Assembly (NCBI GenBank): GCA_018898235.1
Contig: JAHIJU010000350.1
Coordinates: 1 to 11,427, forward strand
Length of the DNA stretch: 11,427 nt
Source: Actinomycetota bacterium
Lineage (GTDB): Bacteria > Actinomycetota > Actinomycetes > Actinomycetales > Cellulomonadaceae
Direction: 5' to 3'
The first letter of the stretch is position 1. Every line of letters starts with the position of its first letter. Made by a program: the position numbers and the translations under genes. A model generated the notes under the pieces. That model saw only the letters and a program-made list of their open reading frames with translations. It was not told where the DNA came from and searched no databases. Shown piece after piece: positions 1 through 6,927 of the stretch.

Positions 1-461
1 ATGGCGGTGGCGAACCCGAACGTCGTATCGGTGGCCGCGATGTCGTTGTCGATGGTCTTGGGCAGGTGGATGACGTTGAGCCCGGCGTCCACCAGCCGCA
101 TCGCGTTCTTGGCGGTGCCGCCGCCGCCGAGCACCACGAGGCCGTCCATGCCGTTGCGCTCGTAGTTGTCGACGACGACCGAGGTCATGTCCTTGGTCTC
201 GCCGTCCACGTGCCAGCGGTGCACCTTGTCCCGGCTGGTGCCCAGGATGGTGCCGCCGACGGTGAGGATGCCGGACAGCGCATGCGCGTCCAGCTCGACG
301 GTGCGGTTCTCGACCAGACCGGTGAAGCCGTCCCGGAACCCGATCAGCTCGGCGCCGTACTGGCTGATGACGGTCTTGCCGAACCCTCGGATGGCGGCGT
401 TGAGCCCGGGGCTGTCGCCGCCGGCGGTGAGGATGCCGATCCGACGTTTCTTGCGAGCCAT
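1..461 (-). CDS. 6-phosphofructokinase, N-terminal 153 residues (cut by window edge)
   Basis: This is a PFK-family sugar-phosphate kinase that phosphorylates fructose 6-phosphate in glycolysis, using ATP or pyrophosphate. The gene runs off the left edge, so only about the first 40-45% of a usual 320-400 residue enzyme is visible. Seen directly: the N-terminal nucleotide-binding strand and loop with GGDSPG (residues 14-19), GTSR (74-77), a glycine loop GGGGT (112-116) and PKTIDND (134-140), which supplies the catalytic Asp region. The ATG at 459-461 is preceded by AGGAG (469-473) seven bases away, which fixes the start. The phosphoryl donor is uncertain. The usual acidic residue of the GGDGS/GGEGT/GGDDT loop is a glycine here, while the Lys of PKTIDND occurs both in pyrophosphate enzymes and in actinobacterial ATP enzymes. 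Family certain; donor open. Confidence 0.93.
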   Translation of the reverse strand, partial: MARKKRRIGILTAGGDSPGLNAAIRGFGKTVISQYGAELIGFRDGFTGLVENRTVELDAHALSGILTVGGTILGTSRDKVHRWHVDGETKDMTSVVVDNYERNGMDGLVVLGGGGTAKNAMRLVDAGLNVIHLPKTIDNDIAATDTTFGFATA

Positions 462-593
462 GGGGGCTCTCCTCTCGGTCAGGTGCCCGGTCTGCAGGCG
501 GCCGGTCGGTACCCCGGGGGTCCAGTGTGGTGAGCCGGGTCCGGTCAGGACAAGCGCGGGCCGAGGACGGGTCCCGACCGGCCCGGCGAGGCC

Positions 594-610
594 ATGTGCG
601 GATCGCACAT
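594..610. promoter_or_regulatory. Perfect 7-3-7 palindrome, candidate operator
   Basis: The sequence ATGTGCG-gat-CGCACAT is a perfect inverted repeat with 7-base arms and a 3-base spacer, in non-coding DNA 104 bases upstream of the permease start. Size and symmetry fit a dimeric helix-turn-helix regulator. The PucR-family protein encoded at the end of the operon is the obvious candidate, but no PucR consensus matching this site is known to me, so that link is inference. Chance occurrence in GC-rich DNA is possible, although perfect 14-of-14 symmetry makes it unlikely. Confidence 0.45.
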
Positions 611-623
611 CTGAGCGACCATC

Positions 624-639
624 TGGGGCATATGGCCCA
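624..639. promoter_or_regulatory. Second inverted repeat, TGGGgCATATGgCCCA
   Basis: A 16-base near-palindrome centred on CATATG, with TGGG and CCCA arms and one mismatched pair. It starts 14 bases after the first palindrome. Their centres (602 and 631.5) are about 29.5 bases apart, close to three helical turns, so two dimers could sit on the same face of the DNA. The two arms differ in sequence from the first site, so different proteins, or a CATATG helical feature without function, are equally possible. Confidence 0.28.
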
Positions 640-703
640 TGGTGGCCGATCCCGTCCGCTGCGTAGCGTGCGCGCCACCCGCCCGATCCAGCCCCCGTCC
701 CCC

Positions 704-709
704 GGAGAG
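704..709 (+). promoter_or_regulatory. Ribosome binding site fixing the permease start
   Basis: GGAGAG sits four bases before the ATG at 714 (its GGAG core ends six bases before). This supports the internal start over the in-frame ATG at 639, which would add 25 residues unlike any permease N-terminus. Confidence 0.7.
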
Positions 710-713
710 TGCG

Positions 714-2057
714 ATGTCCACCTTGACCCATGCCGAGGACTACGCCCTCGGTCGCGTCCCAGTGCACGCCCGTCGATCCTGGTTCGGCATCGCCGTCCAG
801 CGGTTCGGTCAGGTGTCCGCGCTGTCGCAGTTCCTGCTCGGTGCCACGCTCGGCTACTCGATGACCTTCGGCCACGCCGTCCTGGCGTTCCTGTTCGGCT
901 CGGTGATCCTCGAGGTCATCATGTGCATCGTCGGCATCATCGGGCAGCGCGAGGGGCTCAACACCTCGCTGCTGGCCCGCTGGACCGGGTTCGGCGAGAT
1001 CGGCGCCAGCCTCGTCGGCCTGGCCATCGGCATCAGCCTCATCGGCTGGTTCGGCATCCAGAGCGCCATCTCCGCCGCCTCGCTCGACGCGCTGCTGCCC
1101 GGGCTGCTGCCCGCCTGGGCCTGGTGCCTGGTGTTCGGCCTGGTGGTCACGGCGATCGTCGCGTTCGGGTTCGGTGGCATGCAGCGGCTCGCCAACGTCA
1201 CCGTGCCGCTGTTCCTCGTGCTCGTCGGGTGGTCGGTCGTGAGCGAGCTCAGCCGGCACTCGCTGTCCGACCTCATCACCTCCCCGGCCCCCGGTCCGGT
1301 CATGTCCGTCGGCGCCGGCACCGGGGTGGTCGCCGGTGGACTCATCGTCGGCGCGATCATCACCGGCGACATGACGCGGTACAACCGCTCGGGTGCCGAC
1401 GTCGTCAAGCAGACCGTCGTCGGGGTCACGCTCGGCGAGTTCGTCATCGGCCTGTCCGGTGTGCTGCTCGCGCACGCGGCCGGCAGTGGTGACATCGTCG
1501 CGATCGTCACGTCGTCGATCGGCTTCGTCGGGCTGCTCATCGTGCTCACCGGCACCCTGAAGATCAACGACTGGAACCTGTACTCCTCCAGCCTCGGCCT
1601 CATGAACTTCGTGCAGACCACGTTCGGGCGCTCGCTGCACCGGTTCTCCACCACGGTGGTGCTCGGCGTCGTCGGTTCGGTGCTCGCCGCGGCCGGCATC
1701 CTCGGCCACTTCACGCAGTTCCTCATCATCCTGTCGGTGGCCTTCCCGCCCATCGCCGGGATCATGGTCACCGAGTACTTCGTGGTGAAGAAGTGGCGCG
1801 GCGACCTCGAGGCCACCCGCGACGGCGGCACGCTGCCGGTGACCGCGCCCCGCATCGTCCCGGCCACCCTGGTGATCTGGCTGATCTGCGGCCTCGTCGG
1901 GCACTACGTGACCTGGGGCATCCCGGCCATCACCTCGCTCGTGCTGTCGATGGTGCTGTACGCGGCGGCAGGCAAGCTCGGGCTGGTCACCGGGGTCGGC
2001 TCCTCGCTCACCCACCAGCCCGCCGTCGAGCCCGCACCCGCGGCCGTCCCGGCCTGA
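714..2057 (+). CDS. NCS1-family cytosine/purine-type permease (CodB-like)
   Basis: Inner-membrane secondary transporter of the nucleobase:cation symporter-1 family, whose members import cytosine, purines, allantoin or hydantoins with a proton or sodium ion. The 447-residue protein matches the length of CodB-like members. Seen: a short hydrophilic N-terminus with an early conserved stretch (FGQVSALSQFLLGATLGYSM, about 31-50), GWFGIQ (111-116), GDMTRYNR (218-225), INDWNLYSSSLGL (from about 284), and roughly a dozen hydrophobic segments ending in a Pro/Ala-rich tail. The ATG at 714 is chosen over the upstream one because of its ribosome binding site. It is the first gene of the cluster, 30 bases before hyuA, and probably supplies the substrate of the downstream enzymes. 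Substrate cannot be read from sequence: the family includes the hydantoin transporter Mhp1 as well as cytosine permease. Confidence 0.93.
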   Translation: MSTLTHAEDYALGRVPVHARRSWFGIAVQRFGQVSALSQFLLGATLGYSMTFGHAVLAFLFGSVILEVIMCIVGIIGQREGLNTSLLARWTGFGEIGASLVGLAIGISLIGWFGIQSAISAASLDALLPGLLPAWAWCLVFGLVVTAIVAFGFGGMQRLANVTVPLFLVLVGWSVVSELSRHSLSDLITSPAPGPVMSVGAGTGVVAGGLIVGAIITGDMTRYNRSGADVVKQTVVGVTLGEFVIGLSGVLLAHAAGSGDIVAIVTSSIGFVGLLIVLTGTLKINDWNLYSSSLGLMNFVQTTFGRSLHRFSTTVVLGVVGSVLAAAGILGHFTQFLIILSVAFPPIAGIMVTEYFVVKKWRGDLEATRDGGTLPVTAPRIVPATLVIWLICGLVGHYVTWGIPAITSLVLSMVLYAAAGKLGLVTGVGSSLTHQPAVEPAPAAVPA

Positions 2058-2071
2058 CCGCACCCGACCCC

Positions 2072-2077
2072 AGGAGG
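2072..2077 (+). promoter_or_regulatory. Strong ribosome binding site of hyuA
   Basis: AGGAGG, a full Shine-Dalgarno match, lies ten bases before the ATG at 2088 in the 30-base gap after the permease. It is the best ribosome binding site of the operon, suggesting that HyuA is translated at a high rate independently of the permease. Confidence 0.75.
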
Positions 2078-2087
2078 AAGACAGCAC

Positions 2088-3644
2088 ATGCACATCGGGA
2101 TCGACGTCGGCGGGACCAACACCGACGCAGTGCTCATGTCCGGAACGACCGTCCTGGCCGGCGTCAAGCGGTCCACCAGCCCGGACGTGACCTCCGGCAT
2201 CGTCGACGCGATCCAGGCGTTGGCCGATCAGCACGCGTTCGCCCCCGGGCAGATCAGTGCGGTCATGATCGGCACGACGCACTTCATCAACGCGCTGGTC
2301 GAGGCGCGGCGGCTGGCCCCCACGGCAGCCCTGCGCCTCGGCCTGCCCGCCACCCGGGCGCTGCCGCCGCTGGTGGACTGGCCGGACCGGCTGCGCGAGG
2401 CGATCAGCGCGCGCAGCTACCTGGCGCACGGCGGCTACGAGTTCGACGGCCGCCCGATCTCGCCGCTCGACCCCGACGAGCTGCGCGCCCACGCGGCCGA
2501 CATGGCCGCCCACGGCATCCGGTCGGTCGCGATCTCCGCGGTGTTCTCCCCCGTCAACCACGACCTGGAGGAGCAGGCCGCGGCGATCGTCGGCGAGGTG
2601 CTCGGCCCCGACGTGGCGATCTCGCTGTCGCACGAGATCGGCCGGATCGGCCTGCTCGAACGCGAGAGCGCCACCATCATCAACGCCGCCCTGCGCGAGC
2701 TGGCCCGCGAGATCGTCGACGGCCTCACCGCGGCCGTGCGGGCCCGCGGCATCACCGCGCCGATCTTCCTGTCCCAGAACGACGGCACCCTCATGGACGA
2801 GGAGTACGTGCGCCGCTACCCGGTCGCCACGTTCGCCTCCGGCCCCACGAACTCCATGCGCGGGGCAGCCGCCACCAGCGGGTACGCCACGTGCGCCGTG
2901 GTCGACGTCGGCGGCACCACCTCCGACATCGGCCTGCTGGTCGGCGGGTTCCCGCGCGAGACCACCACCGAGGTCACCGTCGCGGGCATCCGCACCAACT
3001 TCCGGATGCCCGACGTGCTGTCCATCGGCATCGGCGGCGGCTCGGTGGTCGACACCCAGACCGCCGAGGTCGGCCCCACGTCCGTCGGCTACCGGCTCAC
3101 GACCGAGGCCCTCGTGTTCGGCGGCTCGACGCTCACCGCGACCGACATCGCGGTGGCCGCCGGCCGCGCCCAGATCGGCGACCCGAGCCTGGTCGCGCAC
3201 CTGGACCCGGCGTTCGTGCAACGCGTGCTCGACCGGATCGCCGAACGCGTCGCGCAGGCCGTGGACCGGATGCGCACCTCGCCCGAGCCGATCGCGGTGG
3301 TCGCCGTCGGCGGCGGCTCGATCCTGCTGCCCGATGAGCTGCCCGGGCTCGGACCGGTGGTGCGGCCGGAGAACTACGCGGTCGCCAACGCCATCGGCGC
3401 CTCGATCGCGCAGGTGGGCGGCGAGGTGGACAAGGTGCTCGCGATCGCCCCCGGCCGGCGCACCGAGACCCTCGACGAGGTGCGCCAGGAGGCCATCGAC
3501 AAGGCCGTGGCCGCCGGCGCCGTGCCCTCCAGCGTCCAGGTGGTCGAGTTCGACGAGGTGCCCATCCCGTACCTGCCGGGCGACGCCACCCGGGTGCGGG
3601 TCAAGGCCGTCGGCGACCTGCAGATGGGTCAGGTGCCCGCATGA
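2088..3644 (+). CDS. Hydantoinase/oxoprolinase family protein, A-type ATPase subunit (short form, no HyuB partner)
   Basis: A member of the HyuA/5-oxoprolinase/acetone-carboxylase-subunit family, cytoplasmic proteins with an actin-like ATPase fold that phosphorylate or activate cyclic amides or ketones. The 518 residues hold the Hydant_A_N domain (about 1-170, phosphate loop DVGGTNTD at 6-13, IGTTHFINAL at 61-70) and the Hydantoinase_A domain (about 180-490, ERESATIINA 191-200, SGPTNS 251-256, second phosphate loop DVGGTTSD 273-280, GIGGGSV 314-320, AVGGGSI 406-412). It lacks the C-terminal extension of the approximately 690-residue A subunits, and no B subunit gene follows. Instead it overlaps the first DUF917 gene by four bases (ATGA), implying coupled translation and probably a working partnership. 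The reaction is not known; ATP-dependent ring chemistry on a hydantoin-like compound is inference. Confidence 0.92.
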   Translation: MHIGIDVGGTNTDAVLMSGTTVLAGVKRSTSPDVTSGIVDAIQALADQHAFAPGQISAVMIGTTHFINALVEARRLAPTAALRLGLPATRALPPLVDWPDRLREAISARSYLAHGGYEFDGRPISPLDPDELRAHAADMAAHGIRSVAISAVFSPVNHDLEEQAAAIVGEVLGPDVAISLSHEIGRIGLLERESATIINAALRELAREIVDGLTAAVRARGITAPIFLSQNDGTLMDEEYVRRYPVATFASGPTNSMRGAAATSGYATCAVVDVGGTTSDIGLLVGGFPRETTTEVTVAGIRTNFRMPDVLSIGIGGGSVVDTQTAEVGPTSVGYRLTTEALVFGGSTLTATDIAVAAGRAQIGDPSLVAHLDPAFVQRVLDRIAERVAQAVDRMRTSPEPIAVVAVGGGSILLPDELPGLGPVVRPENYAVANAIGASIAQVGGEVDKVLAIAPGRRTETLDEVRQEAIDKAVAAGAVPSSVQVVEFDEVPIPYLPGDATRVRVKAVGDLQMGQVPA

Positions 3645-4759
3645 GCTGGACCATCGACGCCGCGGACGTCCCCGACCTGGCCCGCGGTGCCGCCGTGCTG
3701 GGCACCGGCGGCGGCGGCGACCCGTACATCGGCGCACTGCTGGCCCGGCAGGCCGTCACCGAGCACGGCCCGGTCACCGTGGTGAGCACCGACGAGGTGC
3801 CCGACGACGCCCTCGGCATCGTGGTCGCGATGATGGGCGCCCCGACCGTCATGGTGGAGAAGCTGCCCGGGCTGGCCGAGGTCGCCGCGGCGGTCGCCGC
3901 CGTCGGGCGCAACCTGGGCCGGCCGGTCAGCCATGTGCTGTGCGCCGAGGTGGGCGGGGTCAACTCGACCATCCCGATCGCGGCGGCCGCCGCCCTCGGG
4001 CTGCCGCTGGTGGACGGTGACGGCATGGGCCGGGCGTTCCCCGAGCTGCAGATGGTGATCCCCACGCTCTACGGCATCACCGCCGCACCGATGGCCTTCG
4101 CCGACGAGAAGGGCAACACCGGGGTGGTGCAGACCATCGACAACACCTGGGCCGAGCGCATCCTGCGGGTCGCCCTGGTGGAGATGGGCTGCGAGATCAT
4201 GATCGCCGGCTTCGCGATGACCGGGGTGCAGGTGCGCGAGGCGCTGGTGCCGGGCACGCTGAGCCGGGCCACCGCCATCGGCCGGGGCATCCGCGAGGCG
4301 CGTGCGGCCAAGCTCGACCCGGTGGCCGCGACGGTCGCGGCGCTCGGCGGGCGCGAGCTGTTCGCCGGCAAGGTGAGCGATGTCGAGCGCGGCACCACCA
4401 CCGGGTTCGCGCGCGGGCGCGCCACCGTCGTCACCGACGGCGGCACCGGCGTGCTCTCGTTCCAGAACGAGCACCTGCTGGCCACGCTCGACGACCAGGT
4501 GCTGGTCACGGCCCCCGACCTGGTGATCGTGCTCGAGCAGGACAGCGGTGAGCCCATCACCACCGAGTCGCTGCGCTACGGCCAGCGGGTGCGGGTGCTG
4601 TCGGCACCGGCCGACGAGCGGTGGCACTCGCCCGAGGGCCTGGCGATGGTGGGCCCGGCGTACTTCGGGTACGACGTGCCGCCGCGCCGGTTCGACGGGA
4701 CCGTCGAGGACGGGTCCGGCGAGGCCGTCGCACACGCAGCCGGGCCGGTCGGCGCATGA
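3641..4759 (+). CDS. DUF917 / S-methyl-thiohydantoin desulfurase family protein, copy 1
   Basis: A DUF917-family protein (Pfam N-terminal domain, residues about 9-165, plus the C-terminal domain, about 170-345). One characterised relative is described as an S-methyl-thiohydantoin desulfurase, which replaces the methylthio group to give a hydantoin; most members are uncharacterised. Family hallmarks all present: GTGGGGDP (21-28), MMGAP (64-68), EVGGVN (103-108), DGDGMGRAFPE (125-135), ELFAGKV (239-245), FQNE (274-277), GEPITTE (303-309) and YGQRV (313-317). Length, 372 residues, is normal. The ATG lies inside the hyuA stop (ATGA) with AGGTG five bases upstream. No signal peptide or membrane segment. 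It is followed by a paralogue of the same length through another ATGA overlap. Enzyme activity is likely; the true substrate is not shown by the sequence. Confidence 0.92.
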   Translation: MSWTIDAADVPDLARGAAVLGTGGGGDPYIGALLARQAVTEHGPVTVVSTDEVPDDALGIVVAMMGAPTVMVEKLPGLAEVAAAVAAVGRNLGRPVSHVLCAEVGGVNSTIPIAAAAALGLPLVDGDGMGRAFPELQMVIPTLYGITAAPMAFADEKGNTGVVQTIDNTWAERILRVALVEMGCEIMIAGFAMTGVQVREALVPGTLSRATAIGRGIREARAAKLDPVAATVAALGGRELFAGKVSDVERGTTTGFARGRATVVTDGGTGVLSFQNEHLLATLDDQVLVTAPDLVIVLEQDSGEPITTESLRYGQRVRVLSAPADERWHSPEGLAMVGPAYFGYDVPPRRFDGTVEDGSGEAVAHAAGPVGA

Positions 4760-5874
4760 GCTGGACGCTGACGGCGGCCGACCTGCCGGACCTGGCGCGC
4801 GGGGCCACCCTGCTCGGCACCGGTGGCGGCGGTGACCCGACCATCGGCTCGCTGCTGGTGCGCCAGGCGCTCGGCGACCGGAGCCTGACGATCCTGGACC
4901 CCGACGAGCTCGCCGACGACCTGGTCGTCATCCCCACCGCCCAGATGGGCGCGCCCACGGTGATGCTGGAGAAGATCCCGGCCGGCACCGAGCCCACGCT
5001 CGCGCTGCGCACCCTGGAGGCGCACCTGGGTCGGGTTGCCCAGGCCACCATGCCGATCGAGTGCGGTGGGATCAACTCGATGATCCCGCTGCTGGTGGCC
5101 GCCGAGACCGGGCTGCCGGTGGTCGACGCCGACGGCATGGGCCGGGCGTTCCCCGAGCTGTCCATGGAGACGTTCGCGGTCTACGGCGTGCACGGTTCGC
5201 CGCTCGCGCTGGCCGGTGAGCGCGGCGAGACCGTCGTCATCGACACCGGCGACGACGACCGGCAGATGGAGTGGCTGGCCCGGGGCGTCACGATCCGGCT
5301 CGGCGGGGTCGCGCACATCGCCGAGTACGCCATGTCCGGCGCCCAGGTGCGGGCCACCGCGGTGCCGCGCACGCTGTCCATGGCGCTCGCGCTCGGCCGG
5401 GCGATCCGGCTGGCCCGGCACGCCAAGCGGTCCCCGTTCGAGGCCATCGCGCAGACGCTGTCCACGACGCTCTACCCGCACGTGCGCGAGCTGTTCGCCG
5501 GCAAGGTGACCGACGTCCAGCGCCGCACCCGGGACGGCTTCGCCAAGGGCTGGGCGCAGATCAGCCCGCCCGACGGGGTCGGCCAGGCGCTCGAGGTGGA
5601 GTTCCAGAACGAGAACCTGGTCGCCCGGCTCGGCACCGATGTGCTCGCGGTGGTGCCCGACCTCATCTGCGTCGTCGACGCCGAGTCGGCCGAGCCGATC
5701 ACGACCGAACGGCTGCGGTACGGGCAGCGGGTGCGGGTGCTGGGCATCTCGACGCCCGAGCTCATGCGCACCCCGGCGGCGCTCGCGGCCTTCGGCCCGG
5801 CGGCCTTCGGCCTGGACGTGCCGTTCGTGCCGGTCGAGACCCGCGTGGTCGGGGCCCCGGCGGCGGTCGGCTGA
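4756..5874 (+). CDS. DUF917 / S-methyl-thiohydantoin desulfurase family protein, copy 2
   Basis: Tandem paralogue of the preceding gene, also 372 residues and also starting MSWT. All hallmarks are kept: GTGGGGDP (21-28), QMGAP (63-67), ECGGIN (102-107), DADGMGRAFPE (124-134), ELFAGKV (245-251), FQNE (283-286), AEPITTE (312-318) and YGQRV (322-326). Differences sit in the linker and loops, for example a five- to six-residue insertion before ELFAGKV and a GDDDRQ acidic loop near 165-170, so the two are clearly diverged rather than a recent copy. The start at 4756 is chosen because it overlaps the previous stop (ATGA) and gives the family N-terminus; an in-frame start at 4621 would only run through the 3' end of copy 1. 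The upstream ribosome binding site is poor, so translation probably depends on coupling. The two copies may form a hetero-oligomer or differ in substrate. Confidence 0.92.
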   Translation: MSWTLTAADLPDLARGATLLGTGGGGDPTIGSLLVRQALGDRSLTILDPDELADDLVVIPTAQMGAPTVMLEKIPAGTEPTLALRTLEAHLGRVAQATMPIECGGINSMIPLLVAAETGLPVVDADGMGRAFPELSMETFAVYGVHGSPLALAGERGETVVIDTGDDDRQMEWLARGVTIRLGGVAHIAEYAMSGAQVRATAVPRTLSMALALGRAIRLARHAKRSPFEAIAQTLSTTLYPHVRELFAGKVTDVQRRTRDGFAKGWAQISPPDGVGQALEVEFQNENLVARLGTDVLAVVPDLICVVDAESAEPITTERLRYGQRVRVLGISTPELMRTPAALAAFGPAAFGLDVPFVPVETRVVGAPAAVG

Positions 5875-5882
5875 CCGGCTCC

Positions 5883-5896
5883 TAGGCTTGCGGGCA
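5883..5896 (+). promoter_or_regulatory. Leaderless-type internal promoter (TAGGCT -10 element)
   Basis: TAGGCT (5883-5888) fits the actinobacterial -10 pattern TAnnnT and ends seven bases before the ATG at 5896, the spacing that places transcription start on the A of the start codon. There is no good Shine-Dalgarno in between and no clear -35. This TAGGCT-to-ATG arrangement is a common leaderless signature in high-GC Gram-positives. It would give DUF917-3 and pucR their own transcript, independent of the upstream catabolic genes. Confidence 0.5.
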
Positions 5897-6927
5897 TGGT
5901 GTGGCAGCTCGCGCGGGACGACCTCGGCGCCCTGGGATGTGGCTGCTCGCTGCTCGGCTCGGGCGGCGGAGGGTCGCCGCGGGTGCTCGAGCTTGCGCTG
6001 CGGCGCACCCTGGCCGAGCGCGTCGACGTGCACGAGGTCGCGGATCTGGACCCGGCGATGCCGTGCCTGGCTGCCGGTTTCGTCGGCTCGACGATCCTGC
6101 TCACCGAGCGGCTGCCGGACCCGGAGCCGTTCGCCGTCCCGATCGCCGCGCTGGAACGCTGGACCGGCGGGCGCATCCCGGCGGCCTGCACCATCGAGGT
6201 CGGCGGGCTCAACGGGCTGTCCGCGCTGCACCTGGCCGGTGACCTGCACCTGGTGGACGCGGACCTGATGGGCCGGGCGATGCCGTCCATCGACCAGCTG
6301 TCCGTCATCGTCGACCGGGTGCCCGGGCTGGTGGCCGCGTGCTGGACCGGGGGCGACGGCGTGGTGCTCGTCGAGGGGGCGCGCGGCCCGGACCTCGAAC
6401 GGCTGGTGCGGACGGCCGTGCAGACCGCCGGCGGCTACTCGGTGCTCGTCGTCGCCGGGCTGACGGTCGGGGACCTGGCCGAGCACGCGGTGCTCGGCTC
6501 GTGGCGTCGGGCGCTAGAGCTGGGGCGGTCCTACGTGGCCGCCCGGACGGACGGCACGGCGGCGCTCGCCGCGGCGATCGGTGCGCGACTGCTGGGCCGG
6601 GGCCTGGTGGCCGCCTCCTCGACCGGTCCCGACGGGCGGCTGATGGGCTTCGACGTGCGGTCCGTCGGCGGCCCGGTGCTGCGGCTGGTGGCGCGCGACG
6701 AGATCCTCGTCGCACTGGTCGACGGCGCGGTCGAGGCGGCCACGCCGACCATCGTGGTTGCGCTCGACGACCTCACCCACGAGGTGCTGGAGGCGCACGA
6801 GCTGGCGGTCGGCCGACACGTGGCCGTGCTGTCGCTGCCCGGGCCGACCTGGTGGGACACCCCGGCCCGGCGCGGCCACGTGGCCCCGCAGCGGTACGGC
6901 ATCGAGGGTCTGGACGGTGCGGCATGA
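5896..6927 (+). CDS. Divergent third DUF917-family protein, catalytic motifs degraded
   Basis: A 343-residue protein alignable with the two DUF917 neighbours but far more divergent and about 30 residues shorter. The glycine loop is at the same place, GSGGGGSP (21-28), with the Asp of GGGGDP replaced by Ser. EVGGLN (101-106) and DADLMGRAMP (121-130) are recognisable. Lost or altered: the MGAP block is VGST, ELFAGKV is absent, FQNE is replaced by ARDE, the PITTE and YGQRV blocks are unrecognisable (VGRHVAVLS is in the place of the latter). The ATG at 5896 is supported by a leaderless-type promoter and by the family N-terminus (MVWQL versus MSWTL). It overlaps pucR by four bases (ATGA). It may be a non-catalytic subunit or ligand-binding protein, or an enzyme with a different substrate. 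The sequence does not decide between these. Confidence 0.87.
   Translation: MVWQLARDDLGALGCGCSLLGSGGGGSPRVLELALRRTLAERVDVHEVADLDPAMPCLAAGFVGSTILLTERLPDPEPFAVPIAALERWTGGRIPAACTIEVGGLNGLSALHLAGDLHLVDADLMGRAMPSIDQLSVIVDRVPGLVAACWTGGDGVVLVEGARGPDLERLVRTAVQTAGGYSVLVVAGLTVGDLAEHAVLGSWRRALELGRSYVAARTDGTAALAAAIGARLLGRGLVAASSTGPDGRLMGFDVRSVGGPVLRLVARDEILVALVDGAVEAATPTIVVALDDLTHEVLEAHELAVGRHVAVLSLPGPTWWDTPARRGHVAPQRYGIEGLDGAA

Larger units (their letters stand above)
462..713. other. Divergent intergenic region between phosphofructokinase and the permease operon
   Basis: These 252 bases separate two divergently transcribed genes, so they should hold both promoters. Two palindromes lie in the half nearer the permease (listed separately). 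A weak candidate -10 for the permease is TAGCGT at 664-669, with no recognisable -35 at the right distance. If it is real, the palindromes would centre about 75 and 45 bases upstream of the transcription start, where an activator would bind. I see no convincing -10 for the phosphofructokinase direction. In-frame codons upstream of 714 give an unlikely Pro/Arg/Cys-rich extension, so I regard them as non-coding. Confidence 0.5.

Noticed and set aside
639..713. 25-codon N-terminal extension of the permease
   Set aside because: It has no ribosome binding site, runs through the control region and is unlike NCS1 permease N-termini; the ATG at 714 has GGAGAG upstream.
1793..3337. Plus-strand 514-codon open frame overlapping the permease end and hyuA
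   Set aside because: Arg/His-rich shadow in another frame of hyuA, which has all HyuA-family motifs and a strong ribosome binding site.
4576..6486. Long minus-strand open frame (636 codons) opposite the DUF917 genes
   Set aside because: Composition is His/Arg/Gly/Pro-rich with no family motif, and it is antiparallel to three well-supported genes; it is a by-product of high third-position GC.
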